55,989 nt of DNA from Bacillota bacterium (GTDB lineage: Bacteria > Bacillota > UBA5301 > Bu52), in the NCBI GenBank assembly GCA_014896355.1, contig JADBKO010000008.1, forward strand, positions 1 to 55,989. Direction: 5' to 3'. Position 1 is the first letter of the stretch. Every line of letters begins with the position of its first letter. The notes under the pieces are model-generated. The model saw only the letters and a list, made by a program, of their open reading frames with translations, searched no databases and had not been told where the DNA came from. The position numbers were made by a program, and so were the translations under genes. Positions 25,810 through 34,986 of this stretch are shown here, in pieces.

Positions 25810-26667
25810 GTGTTCATGCAACCCGGGCGGCAGCGGTTCTCCTTCTTTCCTGGGCGTTCTTTGTGTTGGGTGGGAGTTGTCGCCGCCTTGCTGTGCGCCG
25901 TAATGGTGTTCTGGGGAACGGGCCCCTGGCCGTGGCCATTGGGGCCCGGCGCTGGAACCGTTCCGGCGGCTGCCGTATTGGCCCAGGGGCAGCCCGTGTG
26001 GGTACAGGTGGACAAGCTCCACAGGGGCCGCTTCCAACCAGGAAATCTGGACAAATCCCTGCACCTTCTGGAGAAGGCCTGTAAGGCGGAGCCGGGGGAG
26101 TACGAGCTCCTGTGGCGTTTGGCCAGGGCGTACTATTGGCAGGGCAGCCAGGCCGCGTCCAACCAGGAGAAACTGGCCTGGTTCAAAAAAGCCCGGGATG
26201 CGGCGGAAAGAGCTACCCAGAGCAATCCCAATGGGGTGAGGGGCTATTACTGGCTGGCGGTGGCTATTGGAAAATACGGCCAGACCCGGGGCATTCTGCA
26301 AAGCCTTTTCATGGTAAAGCCCATGAAAGAGGCGCTGGACAAATGCTTGGCCCTGGACCCCAAGTTTGCGCCTGCACACTACGTGTTGGAGGAACTGTAC
26401 CGCTTGGTGCCCGGATTCCCTCTCAGTATCGGCGATAAGCGCCGGGCCCTGGAGGAGGCCCGTCTGGCCGTGAGATACGGGCCTACTAGCACCACCCACT
26501 GGCTGGGGCTGGGAGAGGCGGCCGTGGCCAACGGCGACTATGCCCTGGCCCGGGAGAGCCTGAAGCAGTGCATCGCCATGCCCGTGGATCCGGAAGATGA
26601 TGTGGCGGATCCGGCGGCGGACAAGAAATATGCCGCGGAGTTGCTGAATCAGATCAGGGGCAAGTAG
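25810..26667 (+). CDS. Exported TPR-like protein, resembling RMD1/TatT-type helical repeats
   Basis: 285 aa from GTG 25810 (or ATG 25816). Residues about 10-55 form a signal or anchor region, with a hydrophobic stretch [16 protein letters not shown]. The mature part is helical, with TPR-like pairs: [55 protein letters not shown] and [19 protein letters not shown]. The [10 protein letters not shown]...FMVK segment recalls bacterial relatives of RMD1 and TRAP-T subunits; this is from memory. A 50-codon frame with a perfect AAAGGAG (ATG 25751, stop 25903) overlaps the 5' end in another frame and may couple translation or reflect a frameshift. Confidence 0.7.
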   Translation: MFMQPGRQRFSFFPGRSLCWVGVVAALLCAVMVFWGTGPWPWPLGPGAGTVPAAAVLAQGQPVWVQVDKLHRGRFQPGNLDKSLHLLEKACKAEPGEYELLWRLARAYYWQGSQAASNQEKLAWFKKARDAAERATQSNPNGVRGYYWLAVAIGKYGQTRGILQSLFMVKPMKEALDKCLALDPKFAPAHYVLEELYRLVPGFPLSIGDKRRALEEARLAVRYGPTSTTHWLGLGEAAVANGDYALARESLKQCIAMPVDPEDDVADPAADKKYAAELLNQIRGK

Positions 26668-26734
26668 GCCCGGTTGCACCTGCACGGACCGGATAGCGGG
26701 CCGAGTGCCCCCAGGGAGAGCGGAGGTCGGCAAG

Positions 26735-27217
26735 GTGGAAAGGGACCGTAACACCGGCAGGACAGACGCCGATGTGCTGGGGACCTATTGCCCTCGCTGC
26801 GGAAAGTGGACGGCCGGCTCCCGCTGCCGCTGGTGTGGTGCGGCCCTGCCGGCGACGGGCAACGGCCGGGAGGCGCCGGCGTCCGGCGGCCGGGTGGAAT
26901 CCGGGACCGGGGCTGGCGCGGGCTGGGGGGCTTGGCATGGCCGGCCGGGACACGCCGTGTCCGGCCGGCCGAATCCGGGGGCGGAGGGCGGCGGGAACCG
27001 GCCCCTGTCTTTCTTCCTGCGGTTCGTCCGCTTTCTTCTGGACCGCCGGCAGCCCTTGTGGAAGAAGGCGGCCGCCGTCGCCGGCATCTTTTACATTCTC
27101 AGCCCCCTGGACCTTTCCCCGGATCTTTTCCCCTTGTTGGGATGGATAGACGACGCGGTGGTGCTCGGGCTTCTGTGGCAGATAATCGCCCAGGCCACGC
27201 GCCACTACGACCGTTAG
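26735..27217 (+). CDS. Zinc-ribbon YkvA (DUF1232) membrane protein
   Basis: 160 aa from GTG 26735, chosen because GGAGG lies at 26722-26726; an earlier GTG at 26705 has no site. A zinc ribbon at about 17-37 ([17 protein letters not shown]) is followed by a Gly-rich linker. The C-terminal DUF1232 region contains [23 protein letters not shown] in two pieces around residues 118-142. The domain is a short helical hairpin of unknown function found in YkvA. The added zinc ribbon is less common. Convergence with nothing nearby; a hairpin lies at its stop codon. Confidence 0.75.
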   Translation: MERDRNTGRTDADVLGTYCPRCGKWTAGSRCRWCGAALPATGNGREAPASGGRVESGTGAGAGWGAWHGRPGHAVSGRPNPGAEGGGNRPLSFFLRFVRFLLDRRQPLWKKAAAVAGIFYILSPLDLSPDLFPLLGWIDDAVVLGLLWQIIAQATRHYDR

Positions 27218-27246
27218 GCCCGTGAAGCCGGCGGGCGCGGGCCTTT
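27216..27246 (+). terminator. Weak terminator hairpin after the YkvA gene
   Basis: AGGCCCG (27216-27222) pairs with CGGGCCT (27238-27244), loop 15, followed by TT. The stem overlaps the stop codon. The remaining 234 bp before tdh contain a 10-bp palindrome CGAACGTTCG (27338-27347), a T-rich stretch near 27360-27375, and a 5-bp hairpin TCCGC/GCGGA (27430-27444); no clear promoter. Confidence 0.35.
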
Positions 27247-27480
27247 GATGTCCGTCCTCCGAGCGCATACACGTGTTCTTGCTTCATTCACTCCAAACCG
27301 GCTCCGAAGCACCCGCTCTCCCCCTTGTGCGTCTGCGCGAACGTTCGTATCCCCTGGTATTTCTGTATTTTTTCTTGCTTTGCCAGAAGGGGACTCCTTT
27401 GTGAAATAGAAAGGATATTGTGACGGAAATGTCCGCGTCAGGCGGACGAATACGGCCGTCCGTGGAAGGAGGACGGAGGC

Positions 27481-28575
27481 ATGGCGCATCTGGTACTGCC
27501 GGGCATGGAACACATGGGGGCCGTTGTGCCCGAAACCATGCTGGCCATCCGCAAAAAGGCCGCCGCGCCGGGGGCGGAGCTGTCCCAGGTCCCGACTCCG
27601 GCACCGGGGCCCGGTGAAGTCCTGATCCGGATCAAGGTGGCGGCGATCTGCGGCACCGACGTACACATCTACCGCTGGGATCCTTGGGCCCAGCAGCACA
27701 TTCGACCCCCCATGACGTTCGGCCACGAATTCTGCGGCGAGGTGGTGGCCGTGGGTCCCATGGTCAAAGGCGTGGCCGTGGGGGACTTCGTGACTGCAGA
27801 AGGGCACATCACCTGCGGCGTATGCCACGCCTGCCGCACCGGCGACGGGCATATCTGCGAAAACGTGCAGATCATCGGGGTGGACCGGGACGGTGCGTTC
27901 GCGGAATACCTGGTCATGCCCGCCCGCAACATCTGGCACCTGGACCCCCGGATGCCGCTGGAGGTGGCGGCCATACATGATCCCCTGGGAAACGCGGTTC
28001 ATACCGCCTTTGCCACGGAGCTCACCAGCAAGACCGTGAACGTCATCGGTTGCGGACCCATCGGCCTGGCCGCCGTGGCCATCGCCCGTTGGGCCGGCGC
28101 GGCCCGGGTGTTCGCCGTGGAACCCATGCCCTACCGGCAGGAGCTGGCCCGCCGTATGGGTGCCCACGTGGTCATCGATCCCGGCCGGGAAGATCCCGTG
28201 GCCCGCATCCTGGGCGAGACGGAGGGACTGGGAACCGATGTGATGCTGGAGATGTCCGGACAGCCCCAGGCTATCCGGCAGGGTTTTGCAGCGCTGCGTA
28301 AGGGTGGGTTCGCCGCCCTGCTGGGCATCCCTGCGGCGCCGATGGAATTGGACCTGGCCGAGGCCGTCATTTTCAAAGGCGCCCGGGTGCAGGGGATTTC
28401 CGGGCGGCGCATGTGGGATACCTGGTATCGCCTGCAGGGCCTGATTCGGGGCGGGCTGGATTTCCGCCCCCTGGTGACGCATCGTTTCACCTTCCAGCAG
28501 CTGGACCAGGCGTTTGAGCTCATGGCCAGCGGGAACTCCGGCAAAATCCTGCTCTTTCCAAAGGAGGTCCAGTGA
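27481..28575 (+). CDS. tdh: L-threonine 3-dehydrogenase
   Basis: 364 aa zinc-dependent medium-chain dehydrogenase that oxidises threonine to 2-amino-3-ketobutyrate with NAD. AGGAGG is just before the ATG. Catalytic zinc ligands lie in ICGTDVHIY and FGHEFCGEV; the structural zinc site has four Cys in CGVCHACRTGDGHIC; the NAD fold has GCGPIGLAAVAIA. Threonine dehydrogenase is preferred over sorbitol or other dehydrogenases because kbl follows after one base. About 20 residues longer at the N-terminus than the E. coli enzyme. Confidence 0.9.
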   Translation: MAHLVLPGMEHMGAVVPETMLAIRKKAAAPGAELSQVPTPAPGPGEVLIRIKVAAICGTDVHIYRWDPWAQQHIRPPMTFGHEFCGEVVAVGPMVKGVAVGDFVTAEGHITCGVCHACRTGDGHICENVQIIGVDRDGAFAEYLVMPARNIWHLDPRMPLEVAAIHDPLGNAVHTAFATELTSKTVNVIGCGPIGLAAVAIARWAGAARVFAVEPMPYRQELARRMGAHVVIDPGREDPVARILGETEGLGTDVMLEMSGQPQAIRQGFAALRKGGFAALLGIPAAPMELDLAEAVIFKGARVQGISGRRMWDTWYRLQGLIRGGLDFRPLVTHRFTFQQLDQAFELMASGNSGKILLFPKEVQ

Positions 28576-28576
28576 C

Positions 28577-29782
28577 GTGGAAACGGCGAATCCCTTGGCC
28601 TACCTGGAGCAGCAGTTGGCGGAAGTGCGGGAAAAAGGGCTGTTTCACTATCCCCGTGTTCTGAGCGGAGAACAGCGGGCCCGTTGCGTCTACGACGGGC
28701 GGGAGGTGGTGAATCTCTCCAGCAACAACTACCTGGGCTTGACGGATCATCCGGAGCTGAAGGCGGCGGCCGTGCAGGCGGTAGAGCGTTATGGCGCGGG
28801 CAGCGGCGCTGTGCGGCCCATCGCCGGCACCATGGAGATCCATGTGGAGCTGGAGATGAGGTTGGCCCGCTTCAAGAGGACCGAGGCGGCCCTGGTTTTC
28901 CAGTCCGGTTTCACGGCCAACGCCGGCACCGTCAGCTGCATTCTGGGCCGCGGTGACGTGATTGTCAGCGACGAGCTGAACCATGCCAGCATCATCGACG
29001 GCGCACGCCTGAGCCGGGCGGAAATCAAGATCTTTCCCCACAAGGACGTGGCTGCGGCCCGAAAACTGTTGGCCGAAGCCCGGGAAGAAGTGCAGGGGCG
29101 GGGAGGCCACATCCTGCTGATCACCGACGGGGTCTTCAGCATGGACGGCGACATCGCGCCCTTGCCGGACCTGGTGGCCGCGGCCAGGGAATACGGGGCC
29201 ATCATGATGGTGGATGATGCCCATGCCAGCGGCGTGTTGGGCGACCACGGGCGGGGCACCGTGGACCACTTCGGGCTGCACGGGCAGGTCCACATCCAGG
29301 TGGGGACCCTCTCCAAGGCCCTGGGAGGATTAGGAGGCTATGTGGCCGGCAGCCGGACGCTCATCGACTATCTGATCCTGCGGGCCCGGCCGTTTTTGTT
29401 CAGCACCTCTCATCCCCCGGCGGTGACGGCGGTGGCCCTCAAGGCTTTGGAGCTCCTGGAGGAAGACGATACCTTGGTCAAGCGTCTCTGGAACAACACC
29501 CGCTATTTCCGGGACGGCCTGGCACGGCTGGGCTACGATGTTTCTACCAGCCAGACGCCTATCATCCCCGTCATCGTCGGCGAGGAGAAAGGCGCCGTGC
29601 AGCTGTCAGAGCTGCTGTTCGAGGAAGGTGTGTTCGCCCAGTCGGTGGTGTATCCGACGGTGCCGCGGGGCAAGGCCCGGGTGCGGAATATCGTGACTGC
29701 CGGCCATACCCGCGCCGATCTGGACCAGGCTCTGGACGCCTACGCCCGGGTAGGGACGAAATTGGGGCTGATCCGGCCCTAG
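28577..29782 (+). CDS. kbl: 2-amino-3-ketobutyrate CoA ligase (glycine C-acetyltransferase)
   Basis: 401 aa PLP enzyme of the alpha-oxoamine synthase family. GTG 28577 has AAGGAGG at 28561-28567 and starts one base after the tdh stop. Key blocks: NNYLGL, GSGAVRPIAGTMEIH, DELNHASIIDG, VDDAHASGVLG and the PLP lysine in GTLSKALGGLGGY (about 245). It cleaves the product of Tdh with CoA into glycine and acetyl-CoA. BioF (8-amino-7-oxononanoate synthase) is the closest alternative, but the coupling to tdh favours Kbl. Confidence 0.9.
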   Translation: METANPLAYLEQQLAEVREKGLFHYPRVLSGEQRARCVYDGREVVNLSSNNYLGLTDHPELKAAAVQAVERYGAGSGAVRPIAGTMEIHVELEMRLARFKRTEAALVFQSGFTANAGTVSCILGRGDVIVSDELNHASIIDGARLSRAEIKIFPHKDVAAARKLLAEAREEVQGRGGHILLITDGVFSMDGDIAPLPDLVAAAREYGAIMMVDDAHASGVLGDHGRGTVDHFGLHGQVHIQVGTLSKALGGLGGYVAGSRTLIDYLILRARPFLFSTSHPPAVTAVALKALELLEEDDTLVKRLWNNTRYFRDGLARLGYDVSTSQTPIIPVIVGEEKGAVQLSELLFEEGVFAQSVVYPTVPRGKARVRNIVTAGHTRADLDQALDAYARVGTKLGLIRP

Positions 29783-29955
29783 GCGGGTACGATTTCCGGC
29801 CGCAGGCAGCAGGAATCGGCGGTTCCCACGGGGAATCAGGCAGCAGGGATTCGGTCGGAGACCGGGTCAGGACCAGGGTTGGGCCTGTGCGCAGCCAGAG
29901 CCGGCATACCGGCCGGCACCGGCAGGCCTGGCTCCCTCGGGGGTGGTACGGCCGC

Positions 29956-31551
29956 ATGATCAGGCTGCGTTTCTGGGGAGCGGCCCAGACAGTTACAGGC
30001 TCTCTGTATGAGCTGGCGGTAGATGGCGTTGTGCACATGCTCGTAGATTGCGGACTCTTCCAAGGGGGGCCGGAGGCGGATGACGCCAACCGGAACCCCT
30101 TTCCATTTGATCCGGCCTCCCTGGATCTGGTGGTGCTCACCCACGCCCACCTGGATCATTCCGGGCGCATTCCGCTGTTGTACAAACGGGGCTTTCGCGG
30201 GCGGGTCATCTGCACCCTGGCCACCGCTGATCTTTGCCGTGTTCTCTGGCCCGACAGCGGCCACATCCAGGAGGCGGATGCCGAGTGGCGCCGGCGCAAG
30301 GCTCAGCGCGCCGGTAGGGAAGCGCAGCCCCCGCTGTACACGGCGCAGGAGGCGCAGGACGCCCTGGGCCTCCTGGACGGGGTGCCTTATGAGGAACCTG
30401 TGCCGCTGGCGCCGGGGCTGACCCTGCGTTTCCGTGACGCCGGGCATATCCTGGGTTCCGCCATGGCCGTTCTGGATTTCCAGGGGCCCCCCGCGTTCCG
30501 CCTGATTTTCTCCGGCGACCTGGGCCAGGTGGGGGCGCCGATTTTGCGGGATCCCGCCCAGCCGGCGTTGGCAGATTGCCTGGTCATGGAATCCACCTAC
30601 GGCGGGCGCCGCCATCCGCCGAGTTCCGGGCGGCGCCAGCAGCTGGCGGAGATCATCCAGGACACGTTTTCCCGTGGCGGAAAACTGGTGATCCCCGCCT
30701 TCGCCGTGGAGCGCACGCAGGATCTGATCTACGAATTGAACGCCCTGGCCGCCTCGGGGCAGCTGCCGGACGAGCCGGTCTTCGTGGACAGCCCTCTGGC
30801 CATCTCGGCCACGGAGATCTTCTCGCGCCACCCGGAATGTTTCGACCGCCTGACCTGGCAGCAGATCCAAAAGGGCGACATGCCCCTGGACCTGGTGCAG
30901 CTGCGCTTTACCCGGACCACGGAGGAATCGCAGTCCATCAACGGCCTGAAAGGTCCAGCCATCATCCTGTCTGCCAGCGGCATGGCCGACGCCGGGCGGA
31001 TCCGGCACCATCTGAAGCACAATCTGTGGCGTCCCGAAGCCACGGTGCTCTTTGTGGGCTACCAGGCGCCGGGAACCCTAGGCTGGTCCCTGCTGAACGG
31101 AGCCCGGCAGGTGCGCATTCTTGGCGAGGAGGTGGCGGTCAAGGCCCGCATCGTCTCTTTGTCTTCTTTTTCCGGCCACGCGGACGAGGATGGTTTGGCC
31201 CAGTGGGTCGCTGGGTTCCGGCAGCTGCCGCCCCGGATCTTCCTGACCCACGGTGAGCCGGAAGCCCAAAAAAGCCTGGCTGCGCGTTTGCAGCAACTGG
31301 CGGCCCAGCGAGGGGAAAGGGCTGCCGTCACCAGTCCGGCGCCCGGCGAACAGTATACTTTGGAGCCGGCGGCAGATCTTTGGCCTGCAGCCGTTTTGCG
31401 GCAGCGTTTACAGGCCTTGGCTGAACATTTGGACCAGCTGACCCCCATGGAGCGTGCACACGTGCAGCGGCAGCTGTCGCAGTTCTGGGCTGCAATGGCC
31501 GGTCCGGCCGAGGCCGGCGCCGGGCGGGACACTCCAGACGCCGTCAAGTAA
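29956..31551 (+). CDS. Beta-CASP metallo-beta-lactamase (RNase/CPSF-like)
   Basis: 531 aa from ATG 29956; the open frame begins 69 bp earlier, but those residues are not conserved. The metallo-beta-lactamase motif is THAHLDHSG (HxHxDH), with DAGHILGSA and FSGDLG. The beta-CASP insert shows the ESTYG block and FVDSPLA; motifs at the end are SFSGHAD and LTHGEPEA. This matches the bacterial YSH1/CPSF-like nucleases, which act on RNA. It is distinct from RNase J. Residues 470-531 are a helical extension. Located between kbl and the decarboxylase gene with no evident operon partner. Confidence 0.87.
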   Translation: MIRLRFWGAAQTVTGSLYELAVDGVVHMLVDCGLFQGGPEADDANRNPFPFDPASLDLVVLTHAHLDHSGRIPLLYKRGFRGRVICTLATADLCRVLWPDSGHIQEADAEWRRRKAQRAGREAQPPLYTAQEAQDALGLLDGVPYEEPVPLAPGLTLRFRDAGHILGSAMAVLDFQGPPAFRLIFSGDLGQVGAPILRDPAQPALADCLVMESTYGGRRHPPSSGRRQQLAEIIQDTFSRGGKLVIPAFAVERTQDLIYELNALAASGQLPDEPVFVDSPLAISATEIFSRHPECFDRLTWQQIQKGDMPLDLVQLRFTRTTEESQSINGLKGPAIILSASGMADAGRIRHHLKHNLWRPEATVLFVGYQAPGTLGWSLLNGARQVRILGEEVAVKARIVSLSSFSGHADEDGLAQWVAGFRQLPPRIFLTHGEPEAQKSLAARLQQLAAQRGERAAVTSPAPGEQYTLEPAADLWPAAVLRQRLQALAEHLDQLTPMERAHVQRQLSQFWAAMAGPAEAGAGRDTPDAVK

Positions 31552-31602
31552 CAGACGGCCAGGCAGGGCACCTTATATTGTAGAACAGGAGCGACGCAAG
31601 AT

Positions 31603-33078
31603 TTGGAGCAGACGGAAACACCCTTTTTTGACGCCCTGGTGGCCTATTGGCACAAGGGCGTCGTCCCTTACCACACTCCCGGCCACAAACAGGGGCGCGG
31701 GGCACCGCGCCGGCTGCGCGAGACCGTGGGAAACCCCATCTTCGCTCTGGATCTCTCCGAGCTGGAGGCGCCGGCGCTGGACGACGATCCGGAGGAGGTC
31801 CTGCATCGGGCCCAGCGGCTGGCGTCGCAGGCGTTCGGGTCCGATTACACGTTCTTTTTGACCAATGGAACCACGGAAGGCATTCACGCCATGCTCATGG
31901 CCACCCTGCATCCGGGCGAGCAGGTGATCCTGGCCCGCAACGTTCACCGCTCGGTCGTGGCCGGGCTGGTGCTATCGGGTGCAGCACCCATCTATGTGGA
32001 ACCCAGCTTTCATCCGCAGCTGGCCATCCCCACAGGCCTGACGCCGGAAAGCGTCCACAACGCCCTGGCCGCCAATCCCAAGGTTCGGGCCATGCTGATC
32101 ACCTACCCCAGCTATTATGGGTTGGCATCCGACCTGGGCAGCACCATACACCAGGCGTCGGAGCACGGGGTGGTGGTGCTGGTGGACGAGGCCCACGGGC
32201 CGCACCTGCACTTTCATCCGGCGCTGCCGCCGTCGGCCATGGACCTGGGCGCCGACGCCAGCGCCCAGAGCGCCCACAAGCTTCTGGGCTCTTTCTCCGG
32301 CAGTTCGTTTTTGCACATCCGCGAGCGGCGCATCTCCATCCGCCGGGTGAAGACGGCTCTGCGGCTCATCGGCAGCACCAGTCCCTCGTTTCTGCTCCTG
32401 GCCTCGCTGGATTGCACGCGCCAGCAGATGGCCCTGGAGGGAGAACAGCTCCTGGAGCGGACTCTGGCCCTGGCGCAGAGAGCCCGCTCCGCCATCAACG
32501 CCATCCCCGGCCTGTACTGCCCGGGCCAGGAGATCGTGGGCAGCGACGGCGTGGCAGCCTACGACCCCACCAAGATCCTGGTTTCTGTGGGCGGCCTGGG
32601 TTGGACCGGAGCGGCGGCCGAGCGTTATCTGCGGCGAAATTGCGGGCTGCAGTGTGAACTCAGCGATGCCCTGAACCTGCTGTTCCTCATCACCATCGGC
32701 GACGACGACGAAACCGTGGACCGGCTGGTGGAAGGCCTGCGGCGGCTGGCGGCGGTGCCTCCACCTGCGGAGGTGCGCCGGACCCTGGCCAATCTGCGCC
32801 ACCTTCTGGGGGAGCAGCGCCCACAGGTGCCGCCTTTGCGCCTTTTGCCCCGGGAGGCGGTGTTCGCGCCGCAGCGGCCGGTGCCTCTGCAGAACTCTGT
32901 GGGGGAGATCTGTGCAGAAGTGTTGGCCCCCTATCCGCCGGGAGTCCCGGTGATCTGTCCGGGGGAGGAGATCACCGCCGAGGCTGTGGAATATCTCCGT
33001 GCGGTGAAAAGGGCCGGGATCTCCATCCCCGGCGCCGAAGACCATCGTTTGGAAACCGTGAAGGTGGTGAACGGGTGA
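31603..33078 (+). CDS. Orn/Lys/Arg decarboxylase (fold type I, YaaO-like)
   Basis: 491 aa from TTG 31603, with AGGAG about 12 bases before. PLP-dependent; key blocks are YHTPGHKQG at the N-terminus, TNGTTEGIHAML, VDEAHGPHLHFHP and the lysine in SAQSAHKLLGSFSGSSFL (about 226). The C-terminal domain includes EVLAPYPPGVPVICPGEEI, typical of the family. Substrate could be arginine, lysine or ornithine; Bacillus homologues in the same position are arginine decarboxylase-like. Located upstream of the tmk region as in Bacillus (yaaO). Confidence 0.87.
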   Translation: MEQTETPFFDALVAYWHKGVVPYHTPGHKQGRGAPRRLRETVGNPIFALDLSELEAPALDDDPEEVLHRAQRLASQAFGSDYTFFLTNGTTEGIHAMLMATLHPGEQVILARNVHRSVVAGLVLSGAAPIYVEPSFHPQLAIPTGLTPESVHNALAANPKVRAMLITYPSYYGLASDLGSTIHQASEHGVVVLVDEAHGPHLHFHPALPPSAMDLGADASAQSAHKLLGSFSGSSFLHIRERRISIRRVKTALRLIGSTSPSFLLLASLDCTRQQMALEGEQLLERTLALAQRARSAINAIPGLYCPGQEIVGSDGVAAYDPTKILVSVGGLGWTGAAAERYLRRNCGLQCELSDALNLLFLITIGDDDETVDRLVEGLRRLAAVPPPAEVRRTLANLRHLLGEQRPQVPPLRLLPREAVFAPQRPVPLQNSVGEICAEVLAPYPPGVPVICPGEEITAEAVEYLRAVKRAGISIPGAEDHRLETVKVVNG

Positions 33079-33110
33079 AGGCGGAGCGAGCCTGGGCTTG
33101 ACAGGATGTC

Positions 33111-34961
33111 GTGCGCGCGGGGGGCGCCATCACCACGAAGAATCAAATCAGAGGACGGTGGTCATCGTTGACCCAGCGCCGTGTGACGGACAATTTGGAC
33201 TTGCTCCTGGCCGTATTGCCGCCCAGGGTCGCGGGAGCGGTAGAGCAGCTCCAGGATCACGAAACCCTCATCGAGATCGTTCTGGACCTGGGGCGGCAGC
33301 CGGAAGCCCGCTTTCCTGACCGCTTTGTCTACCTGGGGGAGCAGCCCGTCAGCCGTCAGGACATCGATTACGTGGTGGAGCGGGTGGGGGACTTCGGTGC
33401 AGACAACCGGGCCGGGATCGAGCGGACGCTGCACCGGATCTCCGCCATCCGCAACCGCCAGGGCCAGGTGGTGGGGCTCACCTGCCGGATCGGGCGGGCG
33501 GTATACGGGACCATCGACATCATCCAGGACGTCATCGAATCGGGGAAATCCATCCTGTTCCTGGGCCGCCCGGGCGTAGGCAAAACCACCATGCTGCGGG
33601 AGGTGGCCCGGGTCCTCAGCGACGATTTCCAGCGGCGCGTCATCGTGGTGGACACCTCCAATGAGATCGCTGGCGACGGGGATATCCCGCATCCGGCCAT
33701 CGGGCATGCCCGCCGCATGCAAGTGGCCCATACCAGCCGCCAGGCGGACGTGATGATCGAGGCGGTGGAAAACCACATGCCGGAGGTGATCATCATCGAC
33801 GAGATCGGCACCCAGGCGGAGGCCGAGGCAGCCCGCACCATCGCCGAACGGGGTGTGCAGCTCATCGGCACCGCCCATGGCAATTACCTGGAGAATCTGA
33901 TCCTCAACCCGGTGCTGTCGGACCTGGTGGGCGGCATCCAGGCTGTGACCTTGGGAGATGAGGAAGCCCGTAAGAGGGGCACGCAGAAGACCGTTCTGGA
34001 GCGCAAGGCTCCGCCCACGTTCGATGTGGTGGTGGAGATCCAGGAACGGGACGTGCTGGCCATCCACCACGACGTGGCCGCCACGGTGGATGCCATGTTG
34101 CGGGGTTTTCCGCCTCATCCGGAGATCCGGGAGCGCTTGGAAGACGGGGAGGTACGGGTGCGGCAGAAGGAGTTCGTAGGCGGGCCCAGGCGGGAGGGGC
34201 TGGCCTTCCCTGCCAACGAGGACTTCAGCCGGGCGGGCCGCAGCGGTTGGGCGGCGGCGCCGGCGGCTACGGCGGCGGAGCGGGCCGGCGCGGGGACGGC
34301 CGGGCCTGGACAGATGGCGCGTGCCCACGGAGAGGACCAGACTGGCTTGCCGGTCGATGGCCGCAACCGCGGTCGCGGCAACGGGCATGCGCTGCTGCAG
34401 CCGCCAGGGGCGGAGCGGCCGGTTCCTGACCGGCCTCCGGTGGCGGCGGCCCCTTGGGCGGCGACAGGCGGAGACGGAAATCCGCCGGCGGCGCCGGACA
34501 GCGTGGTCTGGGTGTTCCCCTACGGGGTCAGCCGCAATCGCCTGGAGCGGGTGGTGGCGGAGCTGCGGGTCCCGGTGCACGTGGCGCGGGACCTGGATCA
34601 AGCAGATGTCATCCTGACCTTAAAGGGTCAGTACCGCAAGATGCCCAAGAGGCTGCGGGAGGCGGAGCGGCGCCGGACCCCGATTTATGTGATCCGCAGC
34701 AATACCCTGGCCCAAATTGAAGGATTTGTCCGGGAACTGGTGGAAGCTCCGGACGTGCGGGAGTCTCTGGCCGAGACGGAGCGGGCCATCCGCCGGGTGC
34801 AGGAGACCCATGAACCGGTGGACCTCACACCGGCCCGGGCCTACATCCGCCGCCTGCAGCATCAGATGGCGGAGAAATTCCAGCTCATTTCGTTCAGCGA
34901 GGGGCAGGAGCCGTTCCGGCGGGTGCGCATCATGCCGCCGCCGGAGAGCCTGAAGCAGTGA
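33111..34961 (+). CDS. R3H-domain ring ATPase, SpoIIIAA-like (Ycf45 family)
   Basis: 616 aa from GTG 33111; a TTG at 33168 is an alternative because the first 20 residues are basic and not conserved. Walker A is GRPGVGKTTMLREV (about 152-165) and Walker B VIIIDEIGTQAEAEAA. The middle (about 365-460) is a low-complexity Ala/Gly/Arg linker. A conserved C-terminal module (about 464-540, VWVFPYGVSRNRLERVV...) and an R3H-type nucleic-acid binding end (IRRLQHQMAEKF...) follow. Related to SpoIIIAA but probably a nucleic acid enzyme; function unknown. It sits directly upstream of tmk. Confidence 0.8.
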   Translation: MRAGGAITTKNQIRGRWSSLTQRRVTDNLDLLLAVLPPRVAGAVEQLQDHETLIEIVLDLGRQPEARFPDRFVYLGEQPVSRQDIDYVVERVGDFGADNRAGIERTLHRISAIRNRQGQVVGLTCRIGRAVYGTIDIIQDVIESGKSILFLGRPGVGKTTMLREVARVLSDDFQRRVIVVDTSNEIAGDGDIPHPAIGHARRMQVAHTSRQADVMIEAVENHMPEVIIIDEIGTQAEAEAARTIAERGVQLIGTAHGNYLENLILNPVLSDLVGGIQAVTLGDEEARKRGTQKTVLERKAPPTFDVVVEIQERDVLAIHHDVAATVDAMLRGFPPHPEIRERLEDGEVRVRQKEFVGGPRREGLAFPANEDFSRAGRSGWAAAPAATAAERAGAGTAGPGQMARAHGEDQTGLPVDGRNRGRGNGHALLQPPGAERPVPDRPPVAAAPWAATGGDGNPPAAPDSVVWVFPYGVSRNRLERVVAELRVPVHVARDLDQADVILTLKGQYRKMPKRLREAERRRTPIYVIRSNTLAQIEGFVRELVEAPDVRESLAETERAIRRVQETHEPVDLTPARAYIRRLQHQMAEKFQLISFSEGQEPFRRVRIMPPPESLKQ

Positions 34962-34986
34962 ACGGGAACCGGACGGAGGCCGTAAG

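Noticed and set aside
24721-26754. A 677-codon open frame on the minus strand
   Set aside because: Only its last 167 codons are a gene (rubredoxin-cupin). The upstream part is antisense to the TPR and Gln-rich genes and not protein-like.
27338-27347. LexA/DinR box in CGAACGTTCG
   Set aside because: The Firmicutes LexA box needs four bases between CGAAC and GTTCG; here the arms are adjacent, and the next gene is tdh.
28577-29782. bioF (8-amino-7-oxononanoate synthase)
   Set aside because: The sequence family is shared, but the gene starts one base after tdh, which points to Kbl; no bio genes other than bioY are near.
33079-33110. spoIIIA operon start
   Set aside because: Only the ATPase resembles SpoIIIAA; no spoIIIAB-AH genes follow and the R3H end marks a different family.
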